DNA from: Pseudeuparius sepicola
Lineage: Eukaryota; Arthropoda; Insecta; Coleoptera; Anthribidae
Reading direction: 5' to 3'
Assembly (NCBI GenBank): GCA_963920635.1
Contig: OY987307.1
Span: forward strand, 13,779,735 to 13,843,734
DNA: 64,000 nt
A program made the translations under genes and the position numbers. Positions 23,153-34,200 of the stretch are shown here, one piece after another. Below the pieces are notes generated by a model. The model was given only the letters and a program-made list of their open reading frames with translations. It searched no databases and was not told the DNA's origin. Each line of letters begins with the position of its first letter. The stretch's first letter is position 1.

Positions 23153-24513
23153 CAGGGTGGTTCACTTTTATGTGGTAGGACTTTAACATTAGATAGAAAA
23201 AGATAATCTAAAATGAAAATTTTATATCAACATATATCGGGGAAAGCTTAGTTTCCGAGATACAGGGCGTTGAAGTGTTGGAAAAAATATGAAGTATTTT
23301 TTACACTGTCCGAACCAGTGGAGATATTTAAACCAAATTTGATGTGTAGTACCACCTTTTTGACTACGATATTCAGTGATAATATGAAGGTCCTGAAATA
23401 ACTAAATTTAAAAAGTAATTAGTACGGACCTGTCTCACATCAACGTAAGTTTTTTTAGTAGCTGAGCATAATAATATGTGGGAAGACATTCCTTTAAACT
23501 TAAGATTGTTGGCTTGGTTCCAACTTGACGGCTGTCCTGCACATTTTCACCGAAATGTGAGGAACTGGTTAAATAATAACTTTCCAAATAGGTGGATCGG
23601 ACGAGGGGGACCGGTCGCTTGGCCACCACGTTCTCCGGACATAACACCTCTGGACTTCTTCGTATGGGGATTTTTAAAAGAACAAGTCTATGCGACTCCT
23701 GTAGAAACAAGGGAACAACTTATTGATCGTATCAGAAATGCGTGCGATGAATTGAGAAATGGCAATTTAATCGATGCTGTTCAATCCGTTAGGCGTCGAA
23801 GTGAATTATGTGTGCAACAGAATGGATCACATTTTGAACAATTGTTGAATGTTGTACAAATTTAGAATTATAAAAATTATTAAGAAATAATACAGATTTG
23901 ATAAAAATGTTAAAATGATAATAAAGTAATGTACCTCAAACCAAGTGCCAGTTTATTTTTAAAATTGTTTCCATAAAATTAAAAATAAAATAGCTGAATC
24001 CGATAAGTGTTCCATAATTAATTTCTGTTATTTGCGATATTTATCAATAATGTTAGAAAACACATTTTTAGGCAAAAAAGGCTGAGATGGAAACGAAATA
24101 ATTTATTTACTACACAACCGTGGCAGATACAAAAAAATGTCAAGATACACTTTTCGTAGAGAATTGAAAGAACTTTACGAAAAAAAAATTTACGTTGATG
24201 TGAGACAGGTCCGTACTAATTACTTTTTAAATTTAGTGATAGTGAAAACCCATAACTCCACCACTGGTTATTTCAGGACCTTCATATTATCACTAAATAT
24301 CGTAGTCAAAAAGGTGGTACTACACATCAAATTTGGTTTAAATATCTCCACTGGTTCGGACAGTGTAAAAAATACTTCATATTTTTTCCAACACTTCAAC
24401 GCCCTGTATCTCGGAAACTAAGCTTTCCCCGATATATGTTGATATAAAATTTTCATTTTAGATTATCTTTTTCTATCTAATGTTAAAGTCCTACCACATA
24501 AAAGTGAACCACC

Positions 24514-24516
<3 letters not shown>
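23153..24516. mobile_element. Mariner-type element (tandem copy 2)
   Basis: Identical counterpart of 13889-15252. Confidence 0.85.
23476..23865 (+). pseudogene. Mariner-like transposase, C-terminal part (tandem copy 2)
   Basis: Identical counterpart of 14212-14601. Confidence 0.8.
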
Positions 24517-24551
<35 letters not shown>

Positions 24552-25087
24552 TTCATTTGTTGCTTCCCAAATCATGCCTATCTTTTGATTTGGTTAATGT
24601 TACACCGTACTGATGATTGCCAAATAGCATGAAACACGTGTATGCGGTTACTAGTTTTTTCTTTTTGTTAACTTTGAGTGTTTGCCCATTATCACCTTTT
24701 CTTGTAATTGTTACATTTACACTCGCTAATCTTACATCCTTATTGTCATTGTATCTTGGGTTATGAAGATTTCCACGCAGGTCGCTTTAGCAGCCTCCGT
24801 GGCGCTGTTAGTACAAGCCCCAAAATAGGGGATGTGCTGACTGAAGCTGCAAATGTGCTGTTGGCTCCTGCCTGGACTTCATTTGTTGCTTCCCAAATCA
24901 TGCCTATCTTTTGATTTGGTTAATGTTACACCGTACTGATGATTGCCAAATAGCATGAAACACGTGTATGCGGTTACTAGTTTTTTCTTTTTGTTAACTT
25001 TGAGTGTTTGCCCATTATCACCTTTTCTTGTAATTGTTACATTTACACTCGCTAATCTTACATCCTTATTATATATATATATATATA

Positions 25088-25689
25088 CAGGGTGTTCCTT
25101 AATAACATGCTAATACTTAAGGGAGTTATTTTTGGGCCCATTTTAAGAAAAAAACTTCATATGAACGTATGTCGTAAACGTCCCAACTTTTGAGATACAG
25201 GGCGTTAAAGTTCATTTTTTTAAATTGAATTTTGGCTACATCTCCCGAAATAATCAAGCTGCTGAACTGAAATTTGGCACTGCTATGTTTTTGGGGATGG
25301 AGAATAAGCTGAAAATGTCAATTTCACCGTATCTCACAGAGGGCACCACTTGCGCTGTTTTTTGATCACGCTTTTACGCGTAACTTTTTTGAGGTTATCT
25401 TTTTGGTCCTGCAGGTCCATCATTTTAGTGCATATTTTCATTCTACAAGAAAAAGGTACTCTTGTTTCATAACGATTAAATCAACCGTTTGCTTTGAAAT
25501 TGCCAAAACGTTCTCCAAAACACCTGTTGACTTCAATATTCGAAACATAAAATTTTCACCTACCACCTTCAAGTTTTACAGATCAACTGTTCCATTTAAT
25601 GCCCATTTGGCATTTTTTTTATCATTTTGAATGTACAGTTGATCTGTAACATTTGAAAGCAGTAGGTGAACATTTTATGTTTTGATTGA
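25088..25689. mobile_element. Truncated foldback MITE (tandem copy 2)
   Basis: Identical counterpart of 15824-16425. Confidence 0.7.
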
Positions 25690-26540
25690 TGATTATACAG
25701 TTCAAATTCTCTGACTGTTTTTAACTCTGGTTATTGGTTCGGACTAGTTTGAGATTGCTTCCTAGAACAAACCTATTAATTGCAATAAATAATAACAGCA
25801 GTTAACTTTATAAAAAAACACTATATTCCGTAAAGATATAATATACTTTCTCAATGTTTGTTGAAGAATAGTCGGTCTTTGGATTACAGGATTTACTTCT
25901 GAATACAAGTCCGAAAGGGGATCTGGCAACGGTGCAGCAAACTAGTAAAGATAACGGTGCCGTCCTAACCTAATCTTGATGTTTTGCGGGTATCGAAACA
26001 TAACCTAGCTTTCTAGCTTTGCGGTTTTCGCGTTTCGCGAGATTGTTTCGCTTTGGCATCTCGCTTTAAGAATTGTGAGAGAATAAATAGGTATGTCAAT
26101 TTCCGGAAGATTGTCTGAACTTGCTTTAACAAAACCCACATTCACTACAGGAGGAGCCATTACTTTACTCTTTGTCAACTTCTTCGCACTGAAACAGAAA
26201 GCAAATTAAACACTCTATCTACTCTCATACCTATATAGGTAGGTATTTCTTGGAATCTAAATGATTACCTATTTATATTCTTTAGGTACCTACCTACAAT
26301 CAAATTGAGAAAGAGTGCTTACTAAATTATACTTTGCTCTCAAACACTTTTATCTGGGGATTGAACTACCTACTACCAATATCAATTTTAAGGTACCTAT
26401 TCATTTTTCTTTGTAATTGAAACTATAGGATTTAGGATTGTACCATGTACATAAGTTAAGATTTGCATTTGTAATTAATTAGATTTTATTACACTATCTC
26501 TCTCAATTTCAAACACAAGCACAATTTTTAATTATATTAT

Positions 26541-27002
26541 AAGAAAGGAGCAATGATGGTATAAAAATGAATTAATACCTCATTTAGTCCTTTACTATTA
26601 TGGCGAAGCGATAAACAATGGTTTTAATAAAATATAAAATTCAAAATCGTTTGGAACCCCTCAATAACTTTGATAAAATTACAAATTTTGAAATGTAAAC
26701 AAAACTCCAGCTGATATTATTTGACTAGTGACATATCAAATCACAAAATAATAAGATTAGGTCTCCAGTCCAAGTCCGTACCACATGATAAAAAAACGAA
26801 TGCAAATGTTCGGCTTGTTATTATGACGGCAACACGCGGTCGGGTCCCGAACGCAAATTCAAATAAATTCAAATTTTATTTTGAAAATTCTAACTTCGTG
26901 GATACTTATTCGGGAAATAAAAAATGGTTAAAGCTATCTTAGGACTTGATGAATCAAGTTATGTGCAATTTATTTGAAAATTTGATTAGAGGAAACTACC
27001 CT
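26541..27002. other. No gene recognised
   Basis: Single-copy-looking AT-rich sequence right of the tandem duplication. A frame at 26721-26942 has no recognisable motif. Confidence 0.4.
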
Positions 27003-28266
27003 ATTACATTGTTGTAAGCGTTGTCGGAGGTAAATCACAGTCAATATTCATTTTATTCAGTTTTCCGATTGACAAGCGCCACGGTGTTGATTTCGTGTAC
27101 TAACGTCACTCTTTGTTTTCGACATTCTCTTTGGTCTAGTATCCGTGGTAAAATTTGGCAGAATCGACAGTTGACTCCTCGGCCTGTCATCTTGATTTTT
27201 CCGTTTCCGTTTTTCTATAAATACGTTAGCTTTTCAAACCTTCTAAATCATTCTAGAAGGCGGAAGTCGTCATACTTGTAGAAAAGTTTATAAATAGGCC
27301 CCGCGACAATAAGTCGAGGCACTTCCCTATCGACCACTCCTGGTGAACTCACGTCAGGTGAAAATTCGGTTTTGATTTTCTGTCTAGAGGATTTCTGTGT
27401 GAAAACTCTCTTCAAAGCCTAATTTTCTGCCTTACGGACGGCTTGAATGGTTCTGTATATCGTGTGTGTTTCATTAGGTTTTTCTGTTTTTTTACATGTG
27501 CTGAGAGCACATGTCCTGAGGTGTGGGTGTCCACATGCTTCTGGGAGCACAGTCTGAGTGAGTTAGTTGTTAAATTTTAATAATTTCTTATTAATAATGT
27601 CATTCTGACGACTTCTTGAGCTACTCTCACCTAGGCCTGTTCTCCCCTTTTCTCTGTGGGCTACACGCTGCAAGCTGTGACCATAATTTGATTGTAAATT
27701 TGTTTATTATCACAGACTTAGTAAAAGGAACCCTTAAGTTGCCTGAGGCACGTGGACTCTACCACGGTTCTTTTTTTGGGCTATCTAGCTTTTGTGGCTG
27801 TAATCGAACGGGGAAGTCGCCAAACATTTTATATTTTATTAATGTTACGTTTTATCTTGTAAATATTGTACAGTAAATTTTTAAGACAGGTTTAGTCAAG
27901 ATGATTGGTCATTTTGGTTTTTAATTTTTAATCTATTTCATAGTCAGGGATCAGGGGTCATTAAGTCAAAGTTACGTCTCGTAATCCGTCTTGAGATTAT
28001 AACATTGAGTATGAGTAACTTTTAAGTCACGAAATCTGTACAGACTGCTTCATAATTTCTTTTTATATAACTACTGTTAAGTAACTTAACACTGACCATT
28101 GTAAAGACATCGATTTTTCGACCGCAGTATTTTCGGAGATACTCATTGTGTTTTTTTTTACATGCTCTCTGGTACGTGAGCGAAGCACCATCGGAGTACG
28201 GACATACACACCATCCTACGACACAGGTCTGATAGTGGTCGCACATCGTGTAGCCTCAACTTGAAG
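27003..28266 (+). mobile_element. LTR-like long repeat, copy 1
   Basis: About 1.26 kb matching, in inverted orientation, the two segments at 59404-59640 and 60927-61927. Near 27230-27300 it has a promoter-like layout: a CATTCTAGAAGGCGGAAG motif resembling a heat-shock element, then TTTATAAATAGGCC, a TATA box. Short frames such as the one at 27616-27876 also exist in the other copy but are not conserved as proteins. It resembles a solo LTR, but I could not fix clear TG/CA ends or a target duplication. Confidence 0.5.
27235..27300 (+). promoter_or_regulatory. TATA box with heat-shock-element-like motif in LTR-like repeat
   Basis: CTTCTAAATCATTCTAGAAGG followed about 30 bp later by TTTATAAATAGG. 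The other copy (minus strand, about 61625-61690) keeps both the TTC-GAA inverted motif and a TTATAAATAAGCC box. Alternating TTC/GAA units are the heat-shock factor site. Function is inferred. Confidence 0.4.
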
Positions 28267-28845
28267 CGTCCACGACCCAACCTTAAGTCTCGAATCTAGC
28301 CGAGGTCATCACTACAACGATAATAAGTTTGGAGTAACGGTGGCGACTCGCCAGTGTCGAGGTACTCTGTGAAATCCAATACTCCAAAATTTTCTCGTGC
28401 TCGTAAACAAAACTTTAAATGCTCACGTGAACTTTTCTTGCTAGTAGTGTTGTCGTATTAAGCTCACGAACATCAATCTCTGATTTTGTATCTTTTAGAT
28501 TGAACATTTTTCATAGTGTTTTCTTTACTTCCCAACTGTGACAAATTCTAAATTGTAACCAATAAAATTTAACTACTCAGTTTACCTACTTCACTTGGTT
28601 GTAACAGCTTGTGTATGTACGATTTCAACTTGTAAATATATTGTAAATTGGAAAATGTGTTATTTTATTTAACCACCAAATAGTTCAAGCTTGTGGCGCT
28701 CAAATATAACCATTTTGGTTATTTATAAGTCTTTGAAATGAAAAGCCCAGCTTAAAACCAGGATGATGCAGTTTTCTCCGGAGAATCCGAATCTAGCTTC
28801 AGAATTTATATACAGGGTGTTCTCGAAAAGTTAAGAACAAAAATA
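28267..28845. other. No gene recognised
   Basis: AT-rich sequence. A CAGGGTGTTCTCGAAAAGTT tip at about 28813 looks like the end of another MITE, whose partner end I cannot find. Confidence 0.35.
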
Positions 28846-29612
28846 CAGGGTGTCTATTTAAGAAGGGCCACTCGACAAAATCTTGACAAATATGCATTTT
28901 TCTGAGAACTTTATATGAAAAAAAAGTGCTTTTTTGATGAGCTAACTTTGCGTAAAAACACACTTGAGATCCATGGCCTACTTTTCGAGATATTTTTTAA
29001 AATCCCGAAAATCGCCGAAATTCTTCGGCATGTAACTTTTTTGTTTCAAGAGTTATCGAAAAAATGTTTAATAAAATTTGTTGGAAAAACTGATTGCTTT
29101 AAACCTAGTTTATCAGAATTTGGAAAAAAACATGGTTTGTTGTATGCTCGCTTAACATTTACATTTTTTTATTTATAGCTGTCATGCATACTAGAAAATT
29201 TTAAAAATGTGAAGAATGCGCAAGATACCGATACCTCGCAAAAAATTTCAAAGATGTCCAATGTAGCATGTTGGGAAAAAATACCTAAAACATGAAGGTA
29301 CAGGATTCGAGTCCACGGCTCGCTGCATTTTTCGGTGGGTACTAAGATAACACCCATTAAACCGTGGCATTGTTTTAAATTCTTATAAAGTAGGCTTAAA
29401 GCAATTAGTTTTGCCCACAAATGATATTGGGGAATATTTTTCGATAACAAAAAAGTTACAAACCGAAGAAATTTCGGCAGTTTTCGGGTTTTTCAAAAAT
29501 ATATTTGAAAGTGCCTAGGCCATGGATCTCAAATGTTACACATAGTTACCCTATCAAAAAAGTAATAATTTATTTCAAATAAAGTTCTCAGAAAAATTAA
29601 TGGTAAGATTTA
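28846..29612. mobile_element. CAGGGTG-ended foldback MITE
   Basis: The left end is TA-CAGGGTGTCTATTTAAGAAG. The block TCTGAGAACTTTATATGAAA on the left mirrors TTTCAAATAAAGTTCTCAGA near 29575, and AGATCCATGGCC mirrors GGCCATGGATCT near 29525. The right tip is eroded, so the end at 29612 is approximate. No coding capacity. Confidence 0.65.
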
Positions 29613-31003
29613 TTGGGGGATTTGTTGGACGAAAATTTTTATTTGTAAAACAGGCTTTAATAAATGGAGTATTGTGTATAGGCGCTTGTAAGCCTGCCGT
29701 GGTTTCAGCACGGCCACAACTGGGCACTCCTCAAGTTGGTGGCGCTCCGAGCTCTGTACTTGTTAAACTGGGAGAGAAATGCTGCTGCCCTTCCCTCAGA
29801 ATAACGAGATATGAATCAAGACGAATGTTTCTGAAGCATACCAGGTAAATAATGCACTCCAACAGGAAGTATACGGGTTCCGTCGGCTAGGTGGTATTTC
29901 ATTCAATTGGTAAGTGGCGGTGAGATGTAAGAGGCCGAGTATTCCGGTAGTTTAGTTGGTTCAAAGCGAATATGATCGAAGTAGGTGTTCTGGGTTTGAA
30001 TCCAGGTTTTTTTTCAACAGGTTATGCTTGATATGGTATGTGGTATGCCACAAAGACATCTCTCTTGATTTATATTTCACAGGTACAAAAGTCTATTCTT
30101 AGCCTGATATTATGTCGTTTACGATAATTAAACGGTGGAGTAATGTTACACAACGGGATTATATTTTCGTTTAGTTTGCAGGAGCTCCAGACACAAACAC
30201 AGGCATCTCCCGGCAAAATGCCCTTTGCCTTGAGGCCTATGGTGAGACGAATGGTTTGGTTTATTGGTATTTTTTACAAAAAATAAGCAGAAAAGATTCT
30301 TGTCCTTGGCTAGTCGGTTGACTCGAATTCGAACTCGGCTGAAACTGTCTTTCCTCCTGGTCATCGTCATCGGTCTCATAATTTATACCCCCTTCCCCCT
30401 TGTACGTGGGCGGTGGAATAATTTGAATTAAAATAGCTTTGGCGAGCAGCATGCATCGGTCTAGGCGCGGCTAGAGGTATATCTACGCTGGCAACGGCTA
30501 GCTTGGGCCGGGGACTGGTCGGAGCGTTCTTACCTAATACCTAACCTTTGCATTGACCTAAAGAACGGCTAAGGGGCTCTTTGGATCGGAAATTTAAAAT
30601 TATGCATTTGCCAAAAAGAGACGGAAGTAGTAATTTGATCGATCCTATCAACAAAATTTTCACTGCTATTGTCACCCATCTAGTCTAAGAGTAATTAAAT
30701 AATACCATACTAAATTTCAGCAAATAAATATACTTATTATTCAAAAACAACTCGTTTAATTTGGCAACTATTTCAAATAGCCGGGGAATCAATTTATAAG
30801 TGAAGAGGATTTATGTAAATAAACCATATTAAATTTAGTTAGTCTGAAAAAACAACAACAGAGGGGAAAACGTTGTGCATAATTTTAACAAATATATATT
30901 GGACAAACTTTTAGTAAATCTTGTCTGAAGTCAGAATCTCTAAAAAAATTTGAAACAGTCAAATAATTTCTGTACTGTGAATTACTCTCTAAAATATTTC
31001 AAT
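29613..31003. other. Gene-poor stretch with one tRNA-like remnant
   Basis: No coding region supported. A tRNA-like piece lies at about 29945-30010. The reading frames on the minus strand near 30146-30452 are low-complexity and lack motifs. Confidence 0.4.
29945..30010 (+). pseudogene. tRNA-like remnant
   Basis: A-box-like GGTAGTTTAGTTGGTTCAAA followed by B-box TGGGTTTGAATCCAGG with tRNA-like spacing. Poor stem pairing. Probably a degenerate tRNA or SINE head. Confidence 0.3.
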
Positions 31004-31008
31004 GCCAT

Positions 31009-31352
31009 GGGCGCCCATAGGGGGGGGGCAAGGGGGTGCACGTGCCCCCCCTGGAGATTCTCAAAATCCCTTCGCGTTATATTTTATATTATTATAGTTG
31101 AGGAAAAGATTATATATTCTTCCAGATATATAAAACAAACCCCTGAAATATTTTATACAAAATTTAGCTGGGCCACAATCACATAAACCAATTATCGATT
31201 CAAAGCTAGCCTAGCTCTAGTTTTTTTTTATTGTTTTAATTTTTTCTTGTATTTTGTTTAGGTTGGTTGACATTAAAAATTGTTTATTTGTTACTCTTAC
31301 CCAAACTTTTTTAATTTTGCCCCCCCCCCTAAAATATTTTCTATGGGCGCCC
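31009..31352. mobile_element. hAT-like MITE with G/C-rich ends
   Basis: The left end GGGCGCCCATAGGGGGGGGG is mirrored on the right by a C-run and CTATGGGCGCCC. Ends of this kind with a G-run next to the tip are frequent in hAT MITEs. I do not see a clean 8-bp target duplication, so the family is tentative. Confidence 0.55.
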
Positions 31353-31867
31353 TTTTGCATAGGTGTTACAGAGCGGAACGTCAGACGTGTTTTATTGTCA
31401 AAATACAAGATGTGCAACTAATATTCCCCTTCATTATACTTAATTTACGGTAGTCAGTGAACAATAAATATAGCATTGTACATACATGGCGTGCTCTCTC
31501 GTCATAAGCGACGAATCGCGCTTCTATTGGTCAAATGGTCGTGAACTCGCTAAACGCTACTTGCTAAAGATGGCCGCTTAAAACGTTTTTTTACAAATAT
31601 CTCCAAAACTGTGCATTTTTTTAAATTAAATAACAACATATTCCGTTAAGAGAGCCTTATCACACATAGTGCCAACTCATGTGTGTTTTTAGTGTGTTTT
31701 TGGACATAAAATCAACCAAATCTATTGTCTCGTTTGCGAAAACAATATACCTGAAATGTATTTTCTTCGTCTTCTCTAATAGAAAATTACCAGAAACTTT
31801 AGGTACATTGTTTTTCCAAACGAAACATCAGATTTGGCTGATTTTTTGTCCAAATATGCGCAATATA
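31353..31867. other. Left flank of the provirus; probable arm of an interrupted foldback element
   Basis: About 31555-31640 is similar, in inverted orientation, to about 43695-43795 on the other side of the provirus (shared ACAAATATCTCCAAAACT and GATGGCCGC-TTAAAACG type blocks). The provirus therefore seems to have inserted into a foldback MITE-like sequence. Confidence 0.4.
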
Positions 31868-32275
31868 TGTTACGGGCGACGTGAAGACTTTTTAAAAAAA
31901 CTTTTATTTGGGTAACGCGAGTTACAGAGTTTTTGCTTAGACTACAGACAAGACTAGAATTAACACTCTTACTTTACTAGGTCCTATTTATACAGATCTG
32001 TTATGCTGAGGTGTTGTGGTTCTCATGGGAAAAGAATATAATAAACAAAGGGAAGATCAAATTCTGCAATTCTTGCAGTAAGCAAGTTTTAACAATACTC
32101 AAAAGGAATATGGTATGTTCTGGTAATCATTCTAGAACAATATACAATGGAAAATGATATCTTTGTAGTAAGCATCTTGAACAATAGAGAATGAGAACAT
32201 AATATCCAACAGTAAACAGAATCAAGGGTAAAAACAAGGTTATGATCAAGGTGATGCTTGAGGTCGGATATAACA
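31868..32275 (-). repeat. 3' LTR of the provirus (408 bp)
   Basis: Starts TGTTACGGGCGACGTGAAG and ends GGTCGGATATAACA on the plus strand, so both strands show TG...CA ends. It matches 42424-42822. It lacks a GACGAA hexamer near the start and has extra bases around TAGGTCCTATTTATACAG. Confidence 0.95.
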
Positions 32276-32287
32276 CCTTCCCCCTTA
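32276..32287 (-). promoter_or_regulatory. Polypurine tract
   Basis: Immediately inside the 3' LTR the minus strand reads AAGGGGGAAGG, the purine run that primes plus-strand DNA synthesis in LTR retroelements. Confidence 0.8.
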
Positions 32288-32323
32288 TATTAAAAATTTG
32301 TGTTAACAAATTTTAACATTAAA

Positions 32324-32587
32324 TTAGGCATATGTTTTAGTATTAGAATTTAGTTCAATTTCTTCTTCTTCGCGAGGTTCGTCCAATCTATACGAAGGTC
32401 TTCTTTTGACAGTAAAAAATTTTCTTAAATTTTGAAAAACGCGATTTCGAGTTCTAGGAGGTTGTGGAGGATCGTCTCCGTTATTAGTGGCAATAATGCC
32501 TATTTTAATGTTCATAGATTTTTTACATTTAAAATAAAAGTACACAATAATTAAAAGTATGATTAAAGTAATGGATAGATATGTCAA
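32324..32587 (-). pseudogene. env: env membrane anchor and cytoplasmic tail
   Basis: An 87-codon frame with a hydrophobic segment at residues 4-19 (LSITLIILLIIVYFYF), then Lys/Arg-rich and acidic stretches (RKFFTVKRRPSYRL, EPREEEEIEL). This fits the transmembrane anchor and cytoplasmic tail of an errantivirus Env. It ends about 50 bp before the polypurine tract. Confidence 0.75.
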
Positions 32588-32647
32588 TATTGGCGTATAC
32601 TTATTTACAGTCGGTTCGTTAATAATATTATCAAGATCCTTTGCATA

Positions 32648-33700
32648 TTAGTCTAATTTATGCTTTGCGACATTTAAATCGTCATAATTAAATTTATTTA
32701 GTTGTAAAGGTTTTAAGTCAGGTAATTTTAGTTTATTTGGAGTTTCTTTGTAACAGTCAAATGGAATACTAATTGGGTTAAATTTATAGGTTTGATTAGA
32801 TTTATTTAAATTTTTCGTTTGAACTTTAGTACTTCCAATATAGGCGATGCATTCAGATTTTAGCGTTAAAATTGAAGTTTTATCTAGCATTATAGTCAAA
32901 GGATTTTGATTTTTACACTTAATGGTTATAGGAAACATTTCACTTGAAATTATTAACCATTGATTCTCTTGAATCAATTGAACATTGTAACTTTCAATTG
33001 AAATTGTGACTATGTCACAAGTATTAGGTAAATGGGTTTTTACCTCTAATAATTGAGCTTCACATCTTGAATGTGAGTCAATAGGAGTAGGATATAAATC
33101 TTTGCACATTATTAGATCGAATGCTAGTTCTTTACAATTTTTTATATCATAGAGAATTACATAGAGAGCTGGGTCATCGCTTTTTGCTACAAATTTAGTA
33201 TCAGTGGATACCATGTGATAAAATCCAGTTTTATTGTCGAAAATTGGAATAGGATAAATTCTATAAAGAGTATACCATTGAGGTTCTACTAAAGGAATGT
33301 CTAATATAAAAACGAGCCTATTTTCTGTTTGAAAAACCTTTAGCTCTATAAAGTCAAGATAAGTTGCAACATTTAGGAGTTGAGGAGTTAATGGTAAATT
33401 ATTTTTGTTTAAAGTTTGAGCGATTATTTGCAAATGATGAACCAGGTCTTCAGGAGTTATAACTGACGTGTGAATAATATGTATCTTTGCAAAAGTAATA
33501 GAATTTAGAATGTCATTTATAAATTGCTTTCGATAAAGGTATAGGATTCTAGGAGTCTTGTAATTTTGCAGTGTAATAGGTAAAATTATCAGAAATGTTA
33601 TAAATGTAATTTTCGATTTGTTTTATGTCATTATTAAGGGTAATTTCATCAATTCGTAATTTGTTGATAGAGTCATTAAAATTTTTGATAACTGAAGTAG
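32648..33700 (-). pseudogene. env: env ectodomain part
   Basis: Open from 33433 to 32648 (261 codons); homologous-looking bases between 33433 and 33700 are in other frames. It contains YLDFIELKVFQTENRLVFIL, PLVEPQWYTLYRIYPIPIF and several Cys in the NCKELAFDLIMC and RCEAQLLE segments, as in the F2-like part of errantivirus Env. Potential N-glycosylation sites (NKSN, for example) lie near its end. The membrane anchor is in the next frame. Confidence 0.75.
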
Positions 33701-33721
33701 TTACTAAAATTTGTTTTTTCA

Positions 33722-34200
33722 TTAATTTTTCAATTCGTGTTCGTCTCTGTTAATTTTGTCAATACAATCGTTATAATACTGTCCGTCTGAAGCATCTAAA
33801 TTTCCGGTAATAAATTTCCAAACTGACCCTAAGCCATTAATTAAACCTCTTTTGTATCTTCTTACATCAATAGCTAATTCTTCAAATTTAAGCGCAATGT
33901 TTTCGGAAAGTTGATTTAATAAAGTGAGATGTGATTTAACTTCGCTTAGAAAGGCGGCCATTCGTACGTCTTTTGGTTGAATTACAAATTGCATATTTTC
34001 TAAAATGTTATTATTATTTTCGAATGTTGTTTTCAGAGATGAAATGTCTTTATACACCAATAAACTCCACTTGTCATTAGAAATTTTGAGTCCGGATTGC
34101 TCTTGATAGAACACGCCTATGGTGTTATTAATTGGTCGCAGGGTATATTGTGCCATAGCGGTAGCGAACAAAGAAAATCTGTAACGAAGTTTCAGAATTA
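33722..34200 (-). pseudogene. env: env N-terminal part with furin site and fusion peptide
   Basis: The minus strand has a hydrophobic signal-like stretch just after the macrodomain stop, then an ectodomain. A basic RYKR site (residues 105-108 of the 149-codon frame) precedes a Gly-rich hydrophobic GLINGLGSVW and a conserved GNLDASDG-YY block. This is the arrangement of errantivirus Env and baculovirus F proteins. No ATG precedes the signal-like stretch, so expression would need splicing. A stop at 33722 ends this part; the next part is in other frames. Confidence 0.85.

Larger units (their letters stand above)
17281..26540. repeat. 9,260-bp tandem duplication, copy 2
   Basis: Direct copy of 8017-17276 at a constant offset of 9,264. 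Even slippage-prone tracts agree in length: the (TA)n array at 15253-15286 and 24517-24550, and the run of 11 C at about 11956 and 21220. Either a very recent segmental duplication or an assembly artefact. Confidence 0.95.

Noticed and set aside
8017..26540. The 9.26-kb repeat pair considered as giant LTRs of one element
   Set aside because: The copies are directly adjacent with only four bases between them, lack TG/CA ends and target duplications, and contain unrelated nested elements.
27616..27876. Frame beginning MSYSHLGLFSPFLCG, also found at 61083-61268
   Set aside because: The similarity is due to the LTR-like repeat at both places. Frames differ in length and ends, so I see no conserved protein.
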